A DNA stretch of 64,000 nt, taken from positions 62,001 through 126,000 of the forward strand of contig JAAVTG010000868.1 in the NCBI GenBank assembly GCA_011947345.1, read 5' to 3'. Of the stretch, positions 32,656 through 43,572 are shown in pieces. Source of the DNA: Phytophthora quininea. Lineage: Eukaryota; Oomycota; Peronosporomycetes; Peronosporales; Peronosporaceae. The notes beneath the pieces were generated by a model that had not been told where the DNA came from, searched no databases, and was given only the letters and a program-made list of their open reading frames with translations. Position 1 is the stretch's first letter. Each line of letters starts with the position of its first letter. The position numbers were made by a program, and so were the translations under genes.

Positions 32656-33080
32656 ACTATCCTGAATACGAAGACTCGGCGTGAGGTCAAAAGGGCAATG
32701 GCTTCCAACTCAAAGGACAGGAGGAAAATGAGTCAGCACTCTGCGATGCGTCTACAAGTTTATTTGCCATAAGTATACAGATTTTGACGTTTGATGGGGA
32801 TTTTTGTGGCGAAGAGGTGATTAACCCCTCTAGTTCAACGACTTGGTGCATTGGAGACTTCTCATCTGATTGTGCGGAGATATCAACGGATGGGATGTGC
32901 CGGTGCGGGATTTTGTAAACCCTGTTGGCCCCGATGGCCGACGATCTACGAGTTCGCTATTTTTTTAGGACGCGTTAATCCTCGAGCAACGGCACTGGTG
33001 ACTATCTCGGTGACAACTGGTCACTGACAAGTACGATGCCAGTCCGACAAGTTGTCTACACTTGCAATCTTCGGGAAAAA

Positions 33081-33429
33081 CTATGGAGATCGAGGTTACG
33101 GAGATCGAGGCAACATAAAATGGAATTCTGAAAGTCCTTCAAACTTATGACAAACAGCACGAAGCCCAAATCGATGCCGGCGGTTTAAGGCTCGTGTGCG
33201 GAGCACGCGGACTTAAACCCCGGACCAAGCATGTCTGATAGCTTGGCCACTGATCGAGCGAAGCGAGATGCCCCCTTTAGGGGTTGGGGGTTCTTAGGGT
33301 CACACAGGGTGAGCGCAGCGAGCGTAAGTTTTGGGTTTAGGCTGGGCGATAGATTTTAGCGCTCTATGAACTACAAACTCAGAATTCCATTTTATGTTGC
33401 CTCGATCTCCGTAACCTCGATCTCCATAG
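33081..33429. mobile_element. 349-bp element with perfect 51-bp inverted ends, nested in the MULE
   Basis: Bases 33081-33131 are the exact reverse complement of 33379-33429; both ends start CTATGGAGATCGAGG. It lies inside the left terminal region of the MULE-like element. It has no ORF of note. The interior (about 33180-33265) read on the reverse strand has GTGGCCAAG...AGAC and GGGGTTTAAGTCC at tRNA-like spacing, which resembles RNA polymerase III A and B boxes. It may be a small non-autonomous element that carries tRNA-derived sequence. Confidence 0.6.
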
Positions 33430-33746
33430 TTTTTGGCCAGTGCTACCGTCCAGGTTTCCGATCCATGTTTGCTCCATGTATCAGGCCAGTTATCGTCCAT
33501 GCATAGCATATATTTTAAATTACTTTCCACCGCTGCGTACACGATACATAATATGTATCATTCTTGATATTGTCAAGAATGACTCGGAAGGAGGTTATGC
33601 TACAGGACATGTAGTAATGAGTACATGTCCTGGACTACTCTGCTAATATATACTGTATTCACCTTCATTGCACGGTGGCTGCTGTATAATATGGAGTAGA
33701 AGACCAGCCAAAACGTAGTGTAGTGGAAAGAAGGCATGCTTGTATA

Positions 33747-34369
33747 TTATCTAGCATAAATCTTAGACCTCTTACATCCAAATCGAATCATAGCATCAGC
33801 CTCGGTTGCAATAGCGTCATTATGAACACCTCGATTGCCGGTGTACGTTTTGTATTCTTGAGGACCTACAGCGTGATTATGCTCGAACACACCATTCTTC
33901 ACCTCAAGGAACCAGTGGTCGTCGAAATTCATCTGAACTACGAAGCGAAATGGACAGCCAGCGCTGCGCAAGAATCTCTTGGGCCTAATCCCAACTCCGC
34001 GGTCTTTGACAGGCCACCCGTGAGTGCAGATATATGTCCGTTGATATACTTTCCAATCGGTAGGGACGTATATGATCTGTTTGCCTTGTTGAGCTGCTTT
34101 CGTCGACGCAAGTTTTTGTTACGAAGCCCACAATTCATTGTTTCGCTAACAGCAATAACTTGGTATGTTCTGGCTTGATAATCTTTAAGATAATCAACCC
34201 AAGCGTCCCAATTATCGTGGCGTGATGTGGGGGCGACTACCGGCAAGGGAGCGCTGTGAATCTTCACCGTCCGTCGCGTTGTATTGCGAGGCGTTTTGAT
34301 CTGTCCAAATGCAAAGGGTGAATGGGTGTTAGCTACCACACACGATGGACAGTCATTAAGACGCAGCAT
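33747..34369 (-). pseudogene. MULE transposase N-terminal (FAR1-like) remnant
   Basis: Reverse frames give WDAWVDYLKDYQARTYQVI, then RNKNLRRRKQ, CTHGWPVKDRG in another frame, and CPFRFVVQMNFDDHWFLEV + FEHNHAVG. The C-P-F-R ... H-N-H pattern is the FAR1/WRKY-GCM1-type finger that precedes the catalytic domain in MULE transposases. The catalytic DDE domain is absent and at least two frame changes occur. It explains the 9-bp target duplication of the surrounding element. Confidence 0.6.
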
Positions 34370-35013
34370 ACCACGACTGCGTCGCTCTGCTCATTTTCCT
34401 CTGTGTTTCCCAGCGAACCAGTTCCTGTGAACTGTTCAGCCGGAATGCTTCCTCCATTTGCCATGGAAATTGGCCTGTCAGGTGTAGCTTCACCTTCAAC
34501 ATGATCTTCTGCTACAGACGATACCTCCGCTTGCCGTCTTGGTTGCACAGGTAACAACATAGCGCAGCGAAGCGGTGCTGTGCAGCTCTTTGATGACTTC
34601 TGCCGGCAGAGGTGCTTGTGTTAGACTTCTTGATTCCAGGAATAAACGTAAAACTGACTGCCCACGCAATCCATGGAGAAAAACTGGAGAGTCAAAATAA
34701 ATACATGGAGGAACACTGGACGCGAAAGAAAAAGTATAGTTTTCATACATGGACGATAACTGGCCTGATACATGGAGCAAACATGGATCGGAAACCTGGA
34801 CGGTAGCAGCGCCGATAGTTTTTCCCAATCTTCGCGTGAAACTAAGTGCGACTCAGTTTTACAATTAGACGCCACGTTCGGACAGTAAACGTTGAGATAT
34901 TCCCCACCGACTTGCAGCTTCGTAAAGGAGCGTCAATGATTTCGCAACAAACAGGAGTAAAGGCGACCAGTAATCTTTTGGCTGGTGATGTTTTTCAACT
35001 TAACGAAGTCTGC

Positions 35014-35028
35014 TCATTCTCCAATTCG
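35014..35028 (+). promoter_or_regulatory. Oomycete initiator of AA17 copy B
   Basis: TCATTCTCCAATTCG, 26 bp before the ATG at 35054. It argues that the open frame upstream of 35054 is not translated. Confidence 0.7.
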
Positions 35029-35053
35029 CCTCCGTCCAACTGGTCCAAGCCTC

Positions 35054-35899
35054 ATGGTTTCTACTTCCGCTGTCCTCGCTGTCGCCGCCATTGCTACGTT
35101 GGCTTCCACCGGTGTCAACGGTCATGGCACATTGTCCAAGCCTGGCCTCAAGTTCACCGGGACAGGCTACGGCGGGAACTTCCCAGCTCTAGTGCCGATG
35201 ACGGCGCTGACAGCTCAGGCAGGTGACAAGTTCACCAACTACCCGGATTACTCGCTGAACGCAGCAGCTTTTGACCGCGCGTTCAAGGCGTCCAAGTACA
35301 AGACGCTCAAGGAGTTCCTGCTGGCCAACCAGGACTTGAGTTTGGGTCGAACGACGATGCCCAAGACGCCCGAGTGCGGCTTCACGGACCCCACGGGTGG
35401 AGCTGTTCAGCCGCTTCCCGACCAAGTGGAGTGGTACGGCGGCAAGATGAACCACAACGGGCCGTGCGAGATCTGGTGCGACGACGACGTGGTGTTGCCG
35501 TTCGCAGCGGACTGCTCGGTCGAGTACCCGGAGGGCAAGTTCCCGTACGACAAGTCCAAGTGCGTGGGCAAGAACCGACTGACGCTGTACTGGATGTCGA
35601 CGCTGATGGAGTGGCAAGTGTACATCGACTGCGCCAAGATTGGTGCGGGTGGTGCTAGTGCGACCACCCCCACCACCAATACCAACACCACCACGACGAG
35701 CACCACGCCCGCCACCACCATGCCCGCCACCACCACCACCAACGGAAACACAGGGAACACTGGAAACACTGGAAACACTGGGAACACTGGGAACACTGGA
35801 AACAATGGGTACAATTGGAACAATTGGAACAATTGGAAGAACACTGCGCCTACACCAGCACCATCAACCCCTGCACCGTCATCGTGGTCGTTCAAGTAA
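35054..35899 (+). CDS. AA17-type lytic polysaccharide monooxygenase (copy B)
   Basis: Intact 281-residue sister of copy A. Signal peptide of 20-odd residues ending VNG, mature His1 (HGTLSKPG), second brace histidine in MNHNGPCEIW at mature position 111, conserved CEIWCDDD, KCVGKNRLTLYWM and VYIDCAKIG. The linker is Thr-rich, followed by six NTG repeats and NNWNNWKNT, ending SSWSFK. Predicted secreted copper enzyme acting on pectin. Compared with A it has FTNYPDYS and AAFDRAF instead of FDNYPDYS and AAFARAF, so this end of the inverted repeat is the most diverged part. It is followed within about 130 bp by the LINE insertion site. Confidence 0.9.
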   Translation: MVSTSAVLAVAAIATLASTGVNGHGTLSKPGLKFTGTGYGGNFPALVPMTALTAQAGDKFTNYPDYSLNAAAFDRAFKASKYKTLKEFLLANQDLSLGRTTMPKTPECGFTDPTGGAVQPLPDQVEWYGGKMNHNGPCEIWCDDDVVLPFAADCSVEYPEGKFPYDKSKCVGKNRLTLYWMSTLMEWQVYIDCAKIGAGGASATTPTTNTNTTTTSTTPATTMPATTTTNGNTGNTGNTGNTGNTGNTGNNGYNWNNWNNWKNTAPTPAPSTPAPSSWSFK

Positions 35900-36025
35900 T
35901 CGAGACGTTCGGGACTGAGGCAGGTGAGGCAGGTGAGGCCTTTGTGAAAGCGCCGTTGTGTTATGTGTAGCGTGTTGGTGGTAGTGCTAGCAAAACCATA
36001 ATCGATATATGTTGCGAAGAACTCC

Positions 36026-38276
36026 GCGTGCTGAAAAGTTTGGATTTAAGCACCACTTTATCTTGTGGATCAAAATGCTTTACAATAAGCCAGTAGCTTC
36101 ACTCCTTCTGAATGGGCGCCTCCTCGATCCATTGCAAGTCACAAGAGGTGTTAAACAAGGCGATCCACTCTCATCGCTCTTGTTCCTACTGTGCATCGAA
36201 CCTCTCGGAAATTTAATTCGCTCAAAACCCCACCTCGGGGTGCGAGCCTCGAACAACCACCAGGTCACGGGACTTTACTTCGCAGATGATTCAACGCTAG
36301 TTGCTAGTGCCGAGACTGGCACTCGCCAACAACTGGAGCTCGTTCGAATTTATTGTGATGGATCTGGAGCAAGATTAGATCTTCACAAATCAGCGCTCAT
36401 GGCGTTGAATAAACAAGGGCGCTATCCCCAATTTACCGGTGTCCGTTGTCTTCAAGAAGGGGACATTGTAAAATATCTGGGCATCCCATTCGGACAACAA
36501 GTTACAGACGACGGCTTATTGGCAGAGCTCAACACGAGGTTTTATCGCCGCTTTGTTGTCTGAGGACGCAGGGCAAGGACAATGCGGGGCCGACTGCTCC
36601 TGGTTAATACGTCCGTTACGGCAATTTTCACCACATCTTACGGTGCCAAAACTATGCGTCCGAAGATGGCAACGCATGGTGAACAAGTTTGTGTTATCTC
36701 GGAAGCACGACGCCGAATCCAACTTTTTCAACTCGCTCCCACAAAACTACTGCACCAGCAAAAGGGCTTGGAGGGCTCCAGATCCCTTTCATTCAAAGCC
36801 AGCTTAATGTACAACGTCTCCAACTATTGCAGCAATTTACCCAGCAAATGCTATCAGAGAGCAAGGAACCGTGGCCTGCGATCGCTTCACCATTCCTTAC
36901 TCAATTAACACCGCTACTGCCATCAACTCAACCACTCAGCTTTCTCGACTTATCTCCCAGACGCTACAAATATCTATTAAACAAAGAAGCCCTTTCCTCT
37001 TGGTGGAGAGAAACGTGGAGAGTATGGCACTTAACGCACTGGCCAAACCACGGCCCCCAACAACAATACATATCAACACTGCTGCGAGCACCATTGTGGA
37101 TGACAAAAATACCGACCTCCACTACCAATCTCGTTCAGGACATCTTCGTTGCCTGCTGGCAGTTGCTGAACCAGCTAGAAGCTTCAGGCTACAATTGGCG
37201 CGGCGAGCTTGTTACGAATGTTTGGCGGATATTCACGATGAGCACGGCTGGCCCTCGAAGGAGGAATTTCTGAGGCAAAACTTGGACCCCAGCTCAAATC
37301 TCTACCCCATCTGCCAGCAAAAAGACTACTAGGCGCCACATACAGAGAACTGACCCAAATACTTCAGCGGGTTACAGCCACGCAAGAGCTCTCTCCACCC
37401 GCCTCGTTATTCGTACCAGCAGCTGGTGTTAAGGTAGCAGAAAAATACTATGCCTTCCCTACGATACGAAAGCGGGCTCTCCAAAAATATTCGAACAGCC
37501 AACCTTACAGCTCGATGAACACCCGATCCGTCGAGACCTTCAAACGACAACAACAGACGTAAAAAAATCTGGAGTTCAGTCGAGAACACCGTCAGGAACT
37601 GCTGCCGGTCTACGACGACCTCCAGATGCGAGTCGCATTCCGACTACTTCCAGTGAAATCCAGACTTTGGTTCCTGTTGAAACATGACCCCTCAGCTCAA
37701 CAATGTCAGCTCCCAGCGTGCTCGTCGATTGAGACTTCACAACATCTCTTCTTGGAATGTCCTCCCTCAGCGGCAATATGGTCCTTGATTTGGTCCGACT
37801 GGGAGATATTTTTCGTCGGACCACTCACATGGACCTTGGTTGTACTCCCGCACAAACTCCGGGTCGTACAACATTGGAAGCAACACCGGGACATATTAAT
37901 TATTCTCTGGAATATGCTACGATGCACAGTTCTCCACCATCGCTGGACTGAGCGCAACAGGATATGCTTTGAAGACGGCAGTCCAGAACCCAAAACGACA
38001 GCTCTGGCCGCGATATATGCAACATTTGGAGCACACGTCCGCAGAGGCCTTAGAACCGCAGACAGCAATCCACACGAGCAGTATCACACCATTCTGCGCC
38101 AACTAAAGCAAACATCACACTTCGGCAACTTCATCAACTGCAACCCAGAACTATTTCGCCTCCGACACGTTCAACTTCACAGTACCCAACGCTCTGGCGT
38201 TGTATTCCAGACCTTAGCAGATTAGATTTAACACCGCAGATTGAGAACTCACAAATAATCGGTAATCGAAGCCCCC
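36026..38276 (+). mobile_element. 5'-truncated LINE (non-LTR retrotransposon), copy 1
   Basis: Flanked by CGAAGAACTCC at 36015-36025 and 38277-38287; the empty site survives at 51428-51438. The element begins inside the reverse transcriptase: ILWIKMLYNKPVASLLLNG, GVKQGDPLSSLLFLLCIEPL and FADDSTLVA, the catalytic FADD box. A stop follows YRRFVV near 36561 and several frame changes follow. The C-terminal part (37626-38225) has CQLPACSSIETSQHLFLECP, the zinc-finger region of LINE reverse transcriptases, and ends with TLAD. There is no poly-A tail. Loss of the 5' part is the usual result of incomplete reverse transcription at insertion. Confidence 0.85.
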
Positions 38277-38352
38277 GAAGAACTCCTTTGTCGGGTCATA
38301 TTATGCGTGTGTTGACGTATTTGAAGCGGAAAACAACTGTGTGAGTTTCTTA

Positions 38353-38676
38353 TTATATCTGCGAGCTGCACAGTCGCTCGGGGAGCTTCTGTCGGCGCCG
38401 CTGCAGCTCTTTCAAGCGTCGCAAGCATTTCGCGCCTTCGACGTCCTCGAACATCTTGTCGACATTGTCCAAATCGAGCTCCGACAGTTGTCGAGCTCCG
38501 ACATTCGTATACTGTTGACGTCTTCGAGCATCTTGGCGTCAGCTGCGCGAGAAGCTTCGCGGTATTTCCCCAAAAGCGCCCATTCTCCCAAAGTCGTTAG
38601 ATCCTCCAAACTCTGAAGACACTCGAGCGTCTGGCGAGGCGGTTCACCCACTCGCATTTTGCGGAAATCAAGTTCT
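38353..38676 (-). pseudogene. ORF-X, unidentified conserved fragment (copy 1)
   Basis: Reverse-strand protein sequence LDFRKMRVGEPPRQTLECLQ, then LEDLTTLGEWALLGKYREAS and ADAKMLEDVNS, followed in another frame by DNVDKMFEDVEG and LKELQRRRQKLPERLCSSQI before a stop. It looks helical and possibly coiled-coil. Near-identical copies are at 43146-43469 and 51042-51361, always next to the AA17 gene in opposite orientation. The N-terminal side ends at a join with ankyrin sequence, so it is probably a gene fragment. I recognise no family. Confidence 0.45.
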
Positions 38677-38779
38677 TCGCTGTGCAGGTGGTACCTTGCA
38701 CGGAGTCTGGATGCTGGCGCGATAGCAAATTGGGAACTAAACCACACGTTTTGATTGACGACCAAAACGAAAGGAGCAA

Positions 38780-39291
38780 TGCACCGACAAAGCGATGCAC
38801 GGTGTCGCGAAGTATCGTCACCTACAGGTTATCCTGTGATCCAGTGGCTTCACAGCAATACCTTCGCTGGTTGCGCTCCGCACGTGACGGACGAAGCTGC
38901 TCGAGCAGAACATCTCGGTATCGTGACATGGCTCCACCAGGTTCGGTCGGAAGGATGCACCGTCGCCGCAATGGATAGCGCAGCGGAAATGGGCGCGTTG
39001 GAGACTCTGAAGTGGCTTCACAAACACCGAACGGAAGGGTGCTCGAAGAACGCGGCGAATAATGCGGCGTGTGAAGGCCACCTCAACGTTGTCAAGTGGC
39101 TCTGTGACATCGGCTTGGCAGAGTGCACCAGTAAACCTGTCACTGGCGCCGCCGAGTGCAGTCATTTCGAGATGGTGCCGTGCGTGCAGTACCATCTCTG
39201 GGCAAGATGTAAACGAGACGAATTGACGATGTACGATGGCCACTGGGCGTCTACGAAGTTCGTTTATGCCTTTATACTGTATCACAGATAA
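38780..39291 (+). pseudogene. Ankyrin-repeat fragment (tandem unit 1)
   Basis: Forward frame reads VIQWLHSNTFAGCAPHVTDE, then LETLKWLHKHRTEGCSKNAA and HLNVVKWLCDIGLAECT, about five repeats of the same gene as at 53777-55692. It begins mid-repeat after a frame change near 38835 and ends with diverged residues, without the WILDHYPE terminus. The head is missing. It lies upstream of AA17 copy C in the same orientation, as in the other modules. Confidence 0.75.
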
Positions 39292-39784
39292 AGTGTACGG
39301 AGCTTCGCGTGGGGGGAATGTTGTGAAGGAGATATGATCAACTGTGAGCTGGGCGCTCAACGTTTCGGTGCATCGAAGACCCCCATCTGATTGTGCGGAG
39401 ATACCAACGGATGCTGAACCGAGGCGACGATTTCGTTCTGGTGGCAGCGATGGTCGAAGGTTCGTCGAGATATTGCGATCTGGTTTCGACGCGTGAATGC
39501 GTGAACTACCGGATAACTCACTAGTAACAACCTCAGTTGCAATGATCATGCTAGATCCGAGGAGGGCGGAGTTATCTACACGTGCGTGACACTAAATGTG
39601 ACTCAAGTGAGCAGTCCACAAAAAGATGCAGCCGACGGACAGTAAAAGTTGTGCTCATGTGAGATGTAGTGTACTCATCACTGACGTGCATCTTCGTAAA
39701 GGAGCGTCCTGCGTCAATAATCAGCAGCAAAAGCGTACCATCATCTTTCGGATTGGTGACGTTCTTCATCCTGACAAATCCCGC

Positions 39785-39799
39785 TCATTCTCCAATTCG
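39785..39799 (+). promoter_or_regulatory. Oomycete initiator of AA17 copy C
   Basis: TCATTCTCCAATTCG, 28 bp before the ATG at 39828. Confidence 0.65.
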
Positions 39800-39827
39800 C
39801 CTCCGTCCAACTGGTCCAAAACGTCTC

Positions 39828-40686
39828 ATGGTCTCTACTTCCGCTGTCCTCGCTGTCGCCGCCATTGCTACGTTGGCTTCCACCGGTGTCAACGGCCATG
39901 GCACGTTGTCCAAGCCTGGCCTCAAGTTCACCGGGACAGGCTACGGCGGAACTTCCCAGCTCTAGTGCCGATGACGGCGCTGACAGCTCAGGCAGGCGAC
40001 AAGTTCACCAACTACCCGGACGCGTCGCTGAACGCAGCAGCTTTTGCCCGCGCGTTCAAGGCGTCCAAGTACAAGACGCTCAAGGAGTTCCTGCTGGCCA
40101 ACCAGGACTTGAGTTTGGGTCGAACGACGATGCCCAAGACGCCCGAGTGCGGCTTCACGGACCCCACGGGTGGAGCTGTTCAGCCGCTTCCCGACCAAGT
40201 GGAGTGGTACGGCGGCAAGATGAACCACAACGGGCCGTGCGAGATCTGGTGCGACGACGACGTGGTGTTGCCGTTCGCAGCGGACTGCTCGGTCGAGTAC
40301 CCGGAGGGCAAGTTCCCGTACGACAAGTCCAAGTGCGTGGGCAAGAACCGACTGACGATGTACTGGATGGCGACGCTGCTGGAGTGGCAAGTGTACATCG
40401 ACTGCGCCAAGATTGGTGCGGGTGGTGCTAGTGCGACCACCACGACCACCCCACCACCACGACCACCCCCACCACCAATACCACCACCGCGAGCACCACC
40501 ACGCCCGCCACCACCACGCCAGCCACCACCACCACCAACGGAAACACAGGGAACACAGGGAACACTGGGAACACTGGGAACACTGGAAACAATGGGTACA
40601 ATTGGAACAATTGGAACAATTGGAAGAACACTGCGCCTACACCAGCACCATCAACCCCTGCACCGTCATCGTGGTCGTTCAAGTAA
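39828..40686 (+). pseudogene. AA17-type LPMO, frameshifted (copy C)
   Basis: Signal peptide and His1 are as in A and B, but GGCGGAACTT at 39945-39954 has one G fewer than GGCGGGAACTT in A and B, so the original frame ends at GYGGTSQL after about 46 codons. The catalytic domain is complete in the shifted frame, including MNHNGPCEIW and VYIDCAKIG. A second difference, one C fewer in a CCCC run in the linker near 40448, moves the tail again into a Pro/Arg-rich frame. If the first G is a consensus error, the enzyme domain would be intact. Confidence 0.85.
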
Positions 40687-40812
40687 TCGAGACGTTCGGG
40701 ACTGAGGCAGGTGAGGCAGGTGAGGCCTTTGTGAAAGCGCCGTTGTGTTATGTGTAGCGTGTTGGTGGTAGTGCTAGCAAAACCATAATCGATATATGTT
40801 GCGAAGAACTCC

Positions 40813-43068
40813 GCGTGCTGAAAAAGTTTGGATTTAAGCACCACTTTATCTTGTGGATCAAAATGCTTTACAATAAGCCAGTAGCTTCACTCCTTCTGAA
40901 TGGGCGCCTCCTCGATCCATTGCAAGTCACAAGAGGTGTTAAACAAGGCGATCCACTCTCATCGCTCTTGTTCCTACTGTGCATCGAACCTCTCGGAAAT
41001 TTAATTCGCTCAAAACCCCACCTCGGGGTGCGAGCCTCGAACAACCACCAGGTCACGGGACTTTACTTCGCAGACGATTCAACGCTAGTTGCTAGTGGCG
41101 AGACTGGCACTCGCCAACAACTGGAGCTCGTTCGAATTTATTGTGATGGATCTGGAGCAAGATTAAATCTTCACAAATCAGCGCTCATGGCGTTGAATAA
41201 ACAAGGGCGCTGTCCCCAATTTACCGGTGTCCGTTGTCTTCAAGAAGGGGACATTGTAAAATATCTTGGTATCCCATTTGGACAACAAGTTACAGACGAC
41301 GGATTATTGGCAGAGCTCAACACGAGGTTTTATCGCCGCTTTGTTGTCTGGGGACGCAGGGCAAGGACAATGCGGGGCCGACTCCTGGTTAATACGTTGA
41401 TACTTTCTACGTTATGGCATTATACGCCACATCTTACGGTGCCAAAACTTTGCGGCCGAAGATGGCAACGCATGGAGAACAAGTTTGTGTAATCTAGGAA
41501 GCACGACGCCGAATCCAACTTTTTCAACTCGCTCCCACAAAACTACTGTACCAGCAAAAGGGCTTGGAGGGCTCCAGATCCCTTTCATTCAAAGCCAGCA
41601 ATGTGCAACGTCTCCAACTATTGCAGCAATTTACCCAGCAAATGCTATCAGAGAGCAAGGAACCGTGGCCTGCGATCGCTTCACCATTCCTTACTCAATT
41701 AACACCGTTACTGCCATCAACTCAACCACTCAGCTTTCTCGACTTATCTCCCAGACGCTACAAATATCTATTAAACAAAGAAGCCCTTTCCTCTTGGTGG
41801 AGAGAAACGTGGAGAGTATGGCACTTAACGCACTGGCCAAACCATGGCCCCCAACAACAATACATATCAACACTGCTGCGAGCACCATTGTGGATGACAA
41901 AAATACCGACCTCCACTACCAATCTCGTTCAGGACATCTTCGTTGCCTGCTGGCAGTTGCTGAACCAGCTAGAAGCTTCAGGCTACAATTGGCGCGGCGA
42001 GCTTGTTACGAATGTTTGGCGGATATTCACGATGAGCACGGCTGGCCCTCGAAGGAGGAATTTCTGAGGCAAAACTTGGACCCCAGCTCAAATCTCTACC
42101 CCATCTGCCAGCAAAAAGACTACTAGGCGCCACATACAGAGAACTGACCCAAATACTTCAGCGGGTTACAGCCACGCAAGAGCTCTCTCCACCCGCCTCG
42201 TTATTCGTACCAGCAGCTGGTGTTAAGGTAGCAGAAAAATACTATGCCTTCCCTACGATACGAAAGCGGGCTCTCAAAAATATTCGAACAGCCAACCTTA
42301 CAGCTCGATGGACACCCGATCCGTCGAGACCTTCAAACGACAACAACAGACGTAAAAATATCTGGAGTTCAGTCGAGAACACCGTCAGGAACTGCTGCCG
42401 GTCTACGACGACCTCCAGATGCGAGTCGCATTCCGACTACTTCCAGTGAAACCCAGACTTTGGTTCCTGTTGAAACATGACCCCTCAGCTCAACAATGTC
42501 AGCTCCCAGCGTGCTCGTCGATTGAGACTTCACAACATCTCTTCTTGGAATGTCCTCCCTCAGCGGCAATATGGTCCTTGATTTGGTCCGACTGGGAGAT
42601 ATTTTTCGTCGGACCACTCACATGGACCTTGGTTGTACTCCCGCACAAACTCCGGGTCGTACAACATTGGAAGCAACACCGGGGCATATTAATTATTCTC
42701 TGGAATATGCTACGATGCACAGTTCTCCACCATCGCTGGACTGAGCGCAACAGGATATGCTTTGAAGACGGCAGTCCAGAACCCAAAACGACAGCTCTGG
42801 CCGCGATATATGCAACATTTGGAGCACACGTCCGCAGAGGCCTTAGAACCGCAGACAGCAATCTACACGAGCAGTATCACACCATTCTGCGCCAACTAAA
42901 GCAAACATCACACTTCGGCAACTTCATCAACTGCAACCCAGAACTATTTCGCCTCCGACACGTTCAACTTCACAGTACCCAACGCTCTGGCGTTGTATTC
43001 CAGACCTTAGCAGATTAGATTTAACACCGCAGATTGAGAACTCACAAATAATCGGTAATCGAAGCCCC
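40813..43068 (+). mobile_element. 5'-truncated LINE, copy 2
   Basis: Same start point inside the reverse transcriptase and the same 11-bp flanks (CGAAGAACTCC at 40802-40812 and 43069-43079) as copy 1, so it arose by duplication rather than by a second insertion. It keeps an open frame longer: after FADDSTLVA it continues past YRRFVVWGRRART to LTVPKLCGRRWQRMENKFV, where copy 1 has a stop and a rearranged stretch. The C-terminal finger region is at 42419-43018. Confidence 0.85.
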
Positions 43069-43145
43069 CGAAGAACTCCTTTGTCGGGTCATATTATGCG
43101 TGTGTTGACGTATTTGAAGCGGAAAACAACTGTGTGAGTTTCTTA

Positions 43146-43469
43146 TTATATCTGCGAGCTGCACAGTCGCTCGGGGAGCTTCTGTCGGCGCCGCTGCAGC
43201 TCTTTCAAGCGTCGCAAGCATTTCGCGCCTTCGACGTCCTCGAACATCTTGTCGACATTGTCCAAATCGAGCTCCGACAGTTGTCGAGCTCCGACATTCG
43301 TATACTGTTGACGTCTTCGAGCATCTTGGCGTCAGCTGCGCGAGAAGCTTCGCGGTATTTCCCCAAAAGCGCCCATTCTCCCAAAGTCGTTAGATCCTCC
43401 AAACTCTGAAGACACTCGAGCGTCTGGCGAGGCGGTTCACCCACTCGCATTTTGCGGAAATCAAGTTCT
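43146..43469 (-). pseudogene. ORF-X, copy 2
   Basis: Essentially identical to 38353-38676 (RVGEPPRQTLECLQSLEDL and the same frame change after LEDVNS). Part of tandem unit 2. Confidence 0.45.
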
Positions 43470-43572
43470 TCGCTGTGCAGGTGGTACCTTGCACGGAGTC
43501 TGGATGCTGGCGCGATAGCAAATTGGGAACTAAACCACACGTTTTGATTGACGACCAAAACGAAAGGAGCAA

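Larger units (their letters stand above)
28866..32684 (+). pseudogene. Ankyrin-repeat gene, broken and split by two transposons (right arm)
   Basis: Mirror of the pseudogene at 14412-18232 with the same start (MAARGPPPLL), T-run deletion (after LQKF near 29113), TAG near 29620, frameshift near 29740, TGA near 30150 and the two transposon insertions. It has IQNVTD where the left arm has IRNVTD. The last coding piece (after the 674-bp element) ends at a TGA at 32682-32684. Confidence 0.8.
33065..34834. mobile_element. MULE-like element with 9-bp target duplication
   Basis: The element proper is 33074-34825 (1752 bp). It is flanked by CAATCTTCG at 33065-33073 and 34826-34834; the left arm shows the empty site with one CAATCTTCG. 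The ends begin GGAAAAACTAT on both sides, and long inverted terminal sequences of about 80 bp are visible (near 33430-33510 against 34745-34825, sharing GCTACCGTCCAGGTTTCCGA). A 9-bp duplication with long inverted ends is typical of Mutator-like elements. The interior encodes MULE protein remnants. The left terminal repeat is interrupted by a further small element. Confidence 0.85.
27980..35993 (-). repeat. Right arm of the inverted repeat (with MULE insertion)
   Basis: Reverse complement of 12865-19117, interrupted at 33074-34825 by a transposon. Sampled stretches differ by very few bases (for example one extra A at the ACAAACAAAAGAG site). The AA17 copy at the outer end is more diverged than the rest. 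The inner edge lies near 27980 within the short ankyrin gene. Confidence 0.9.
36001..40787 (+). repeat. Tandem duplication, unit 1 (about 4.79 kb)
   Basis: LINE, ORF-X, ankyrin fragment and AA17 copy C recur downstream with a constant offset of 4787-4796 bp (36009/40796, 38755/43548, 39828/44624). Identity is very high, with scattered substitutions and small indels. Exact breakpoints cannot be set because the AA17 sequences at each joint are themselves homologous. Confidence 0.85.

Noticed and set aside
33180..33265. A functional tRNA gene in the nested element
   Set aside because: A- and B-box-like motifs exist, but no acceptor stem or anticodon arm could be drawn.
35743..35835. CRISPR-like short repeats in the AA17 tail
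   Set aside because: The 9-bp units are coding repeats for NTG without spacers, in a eukaryotic gene.
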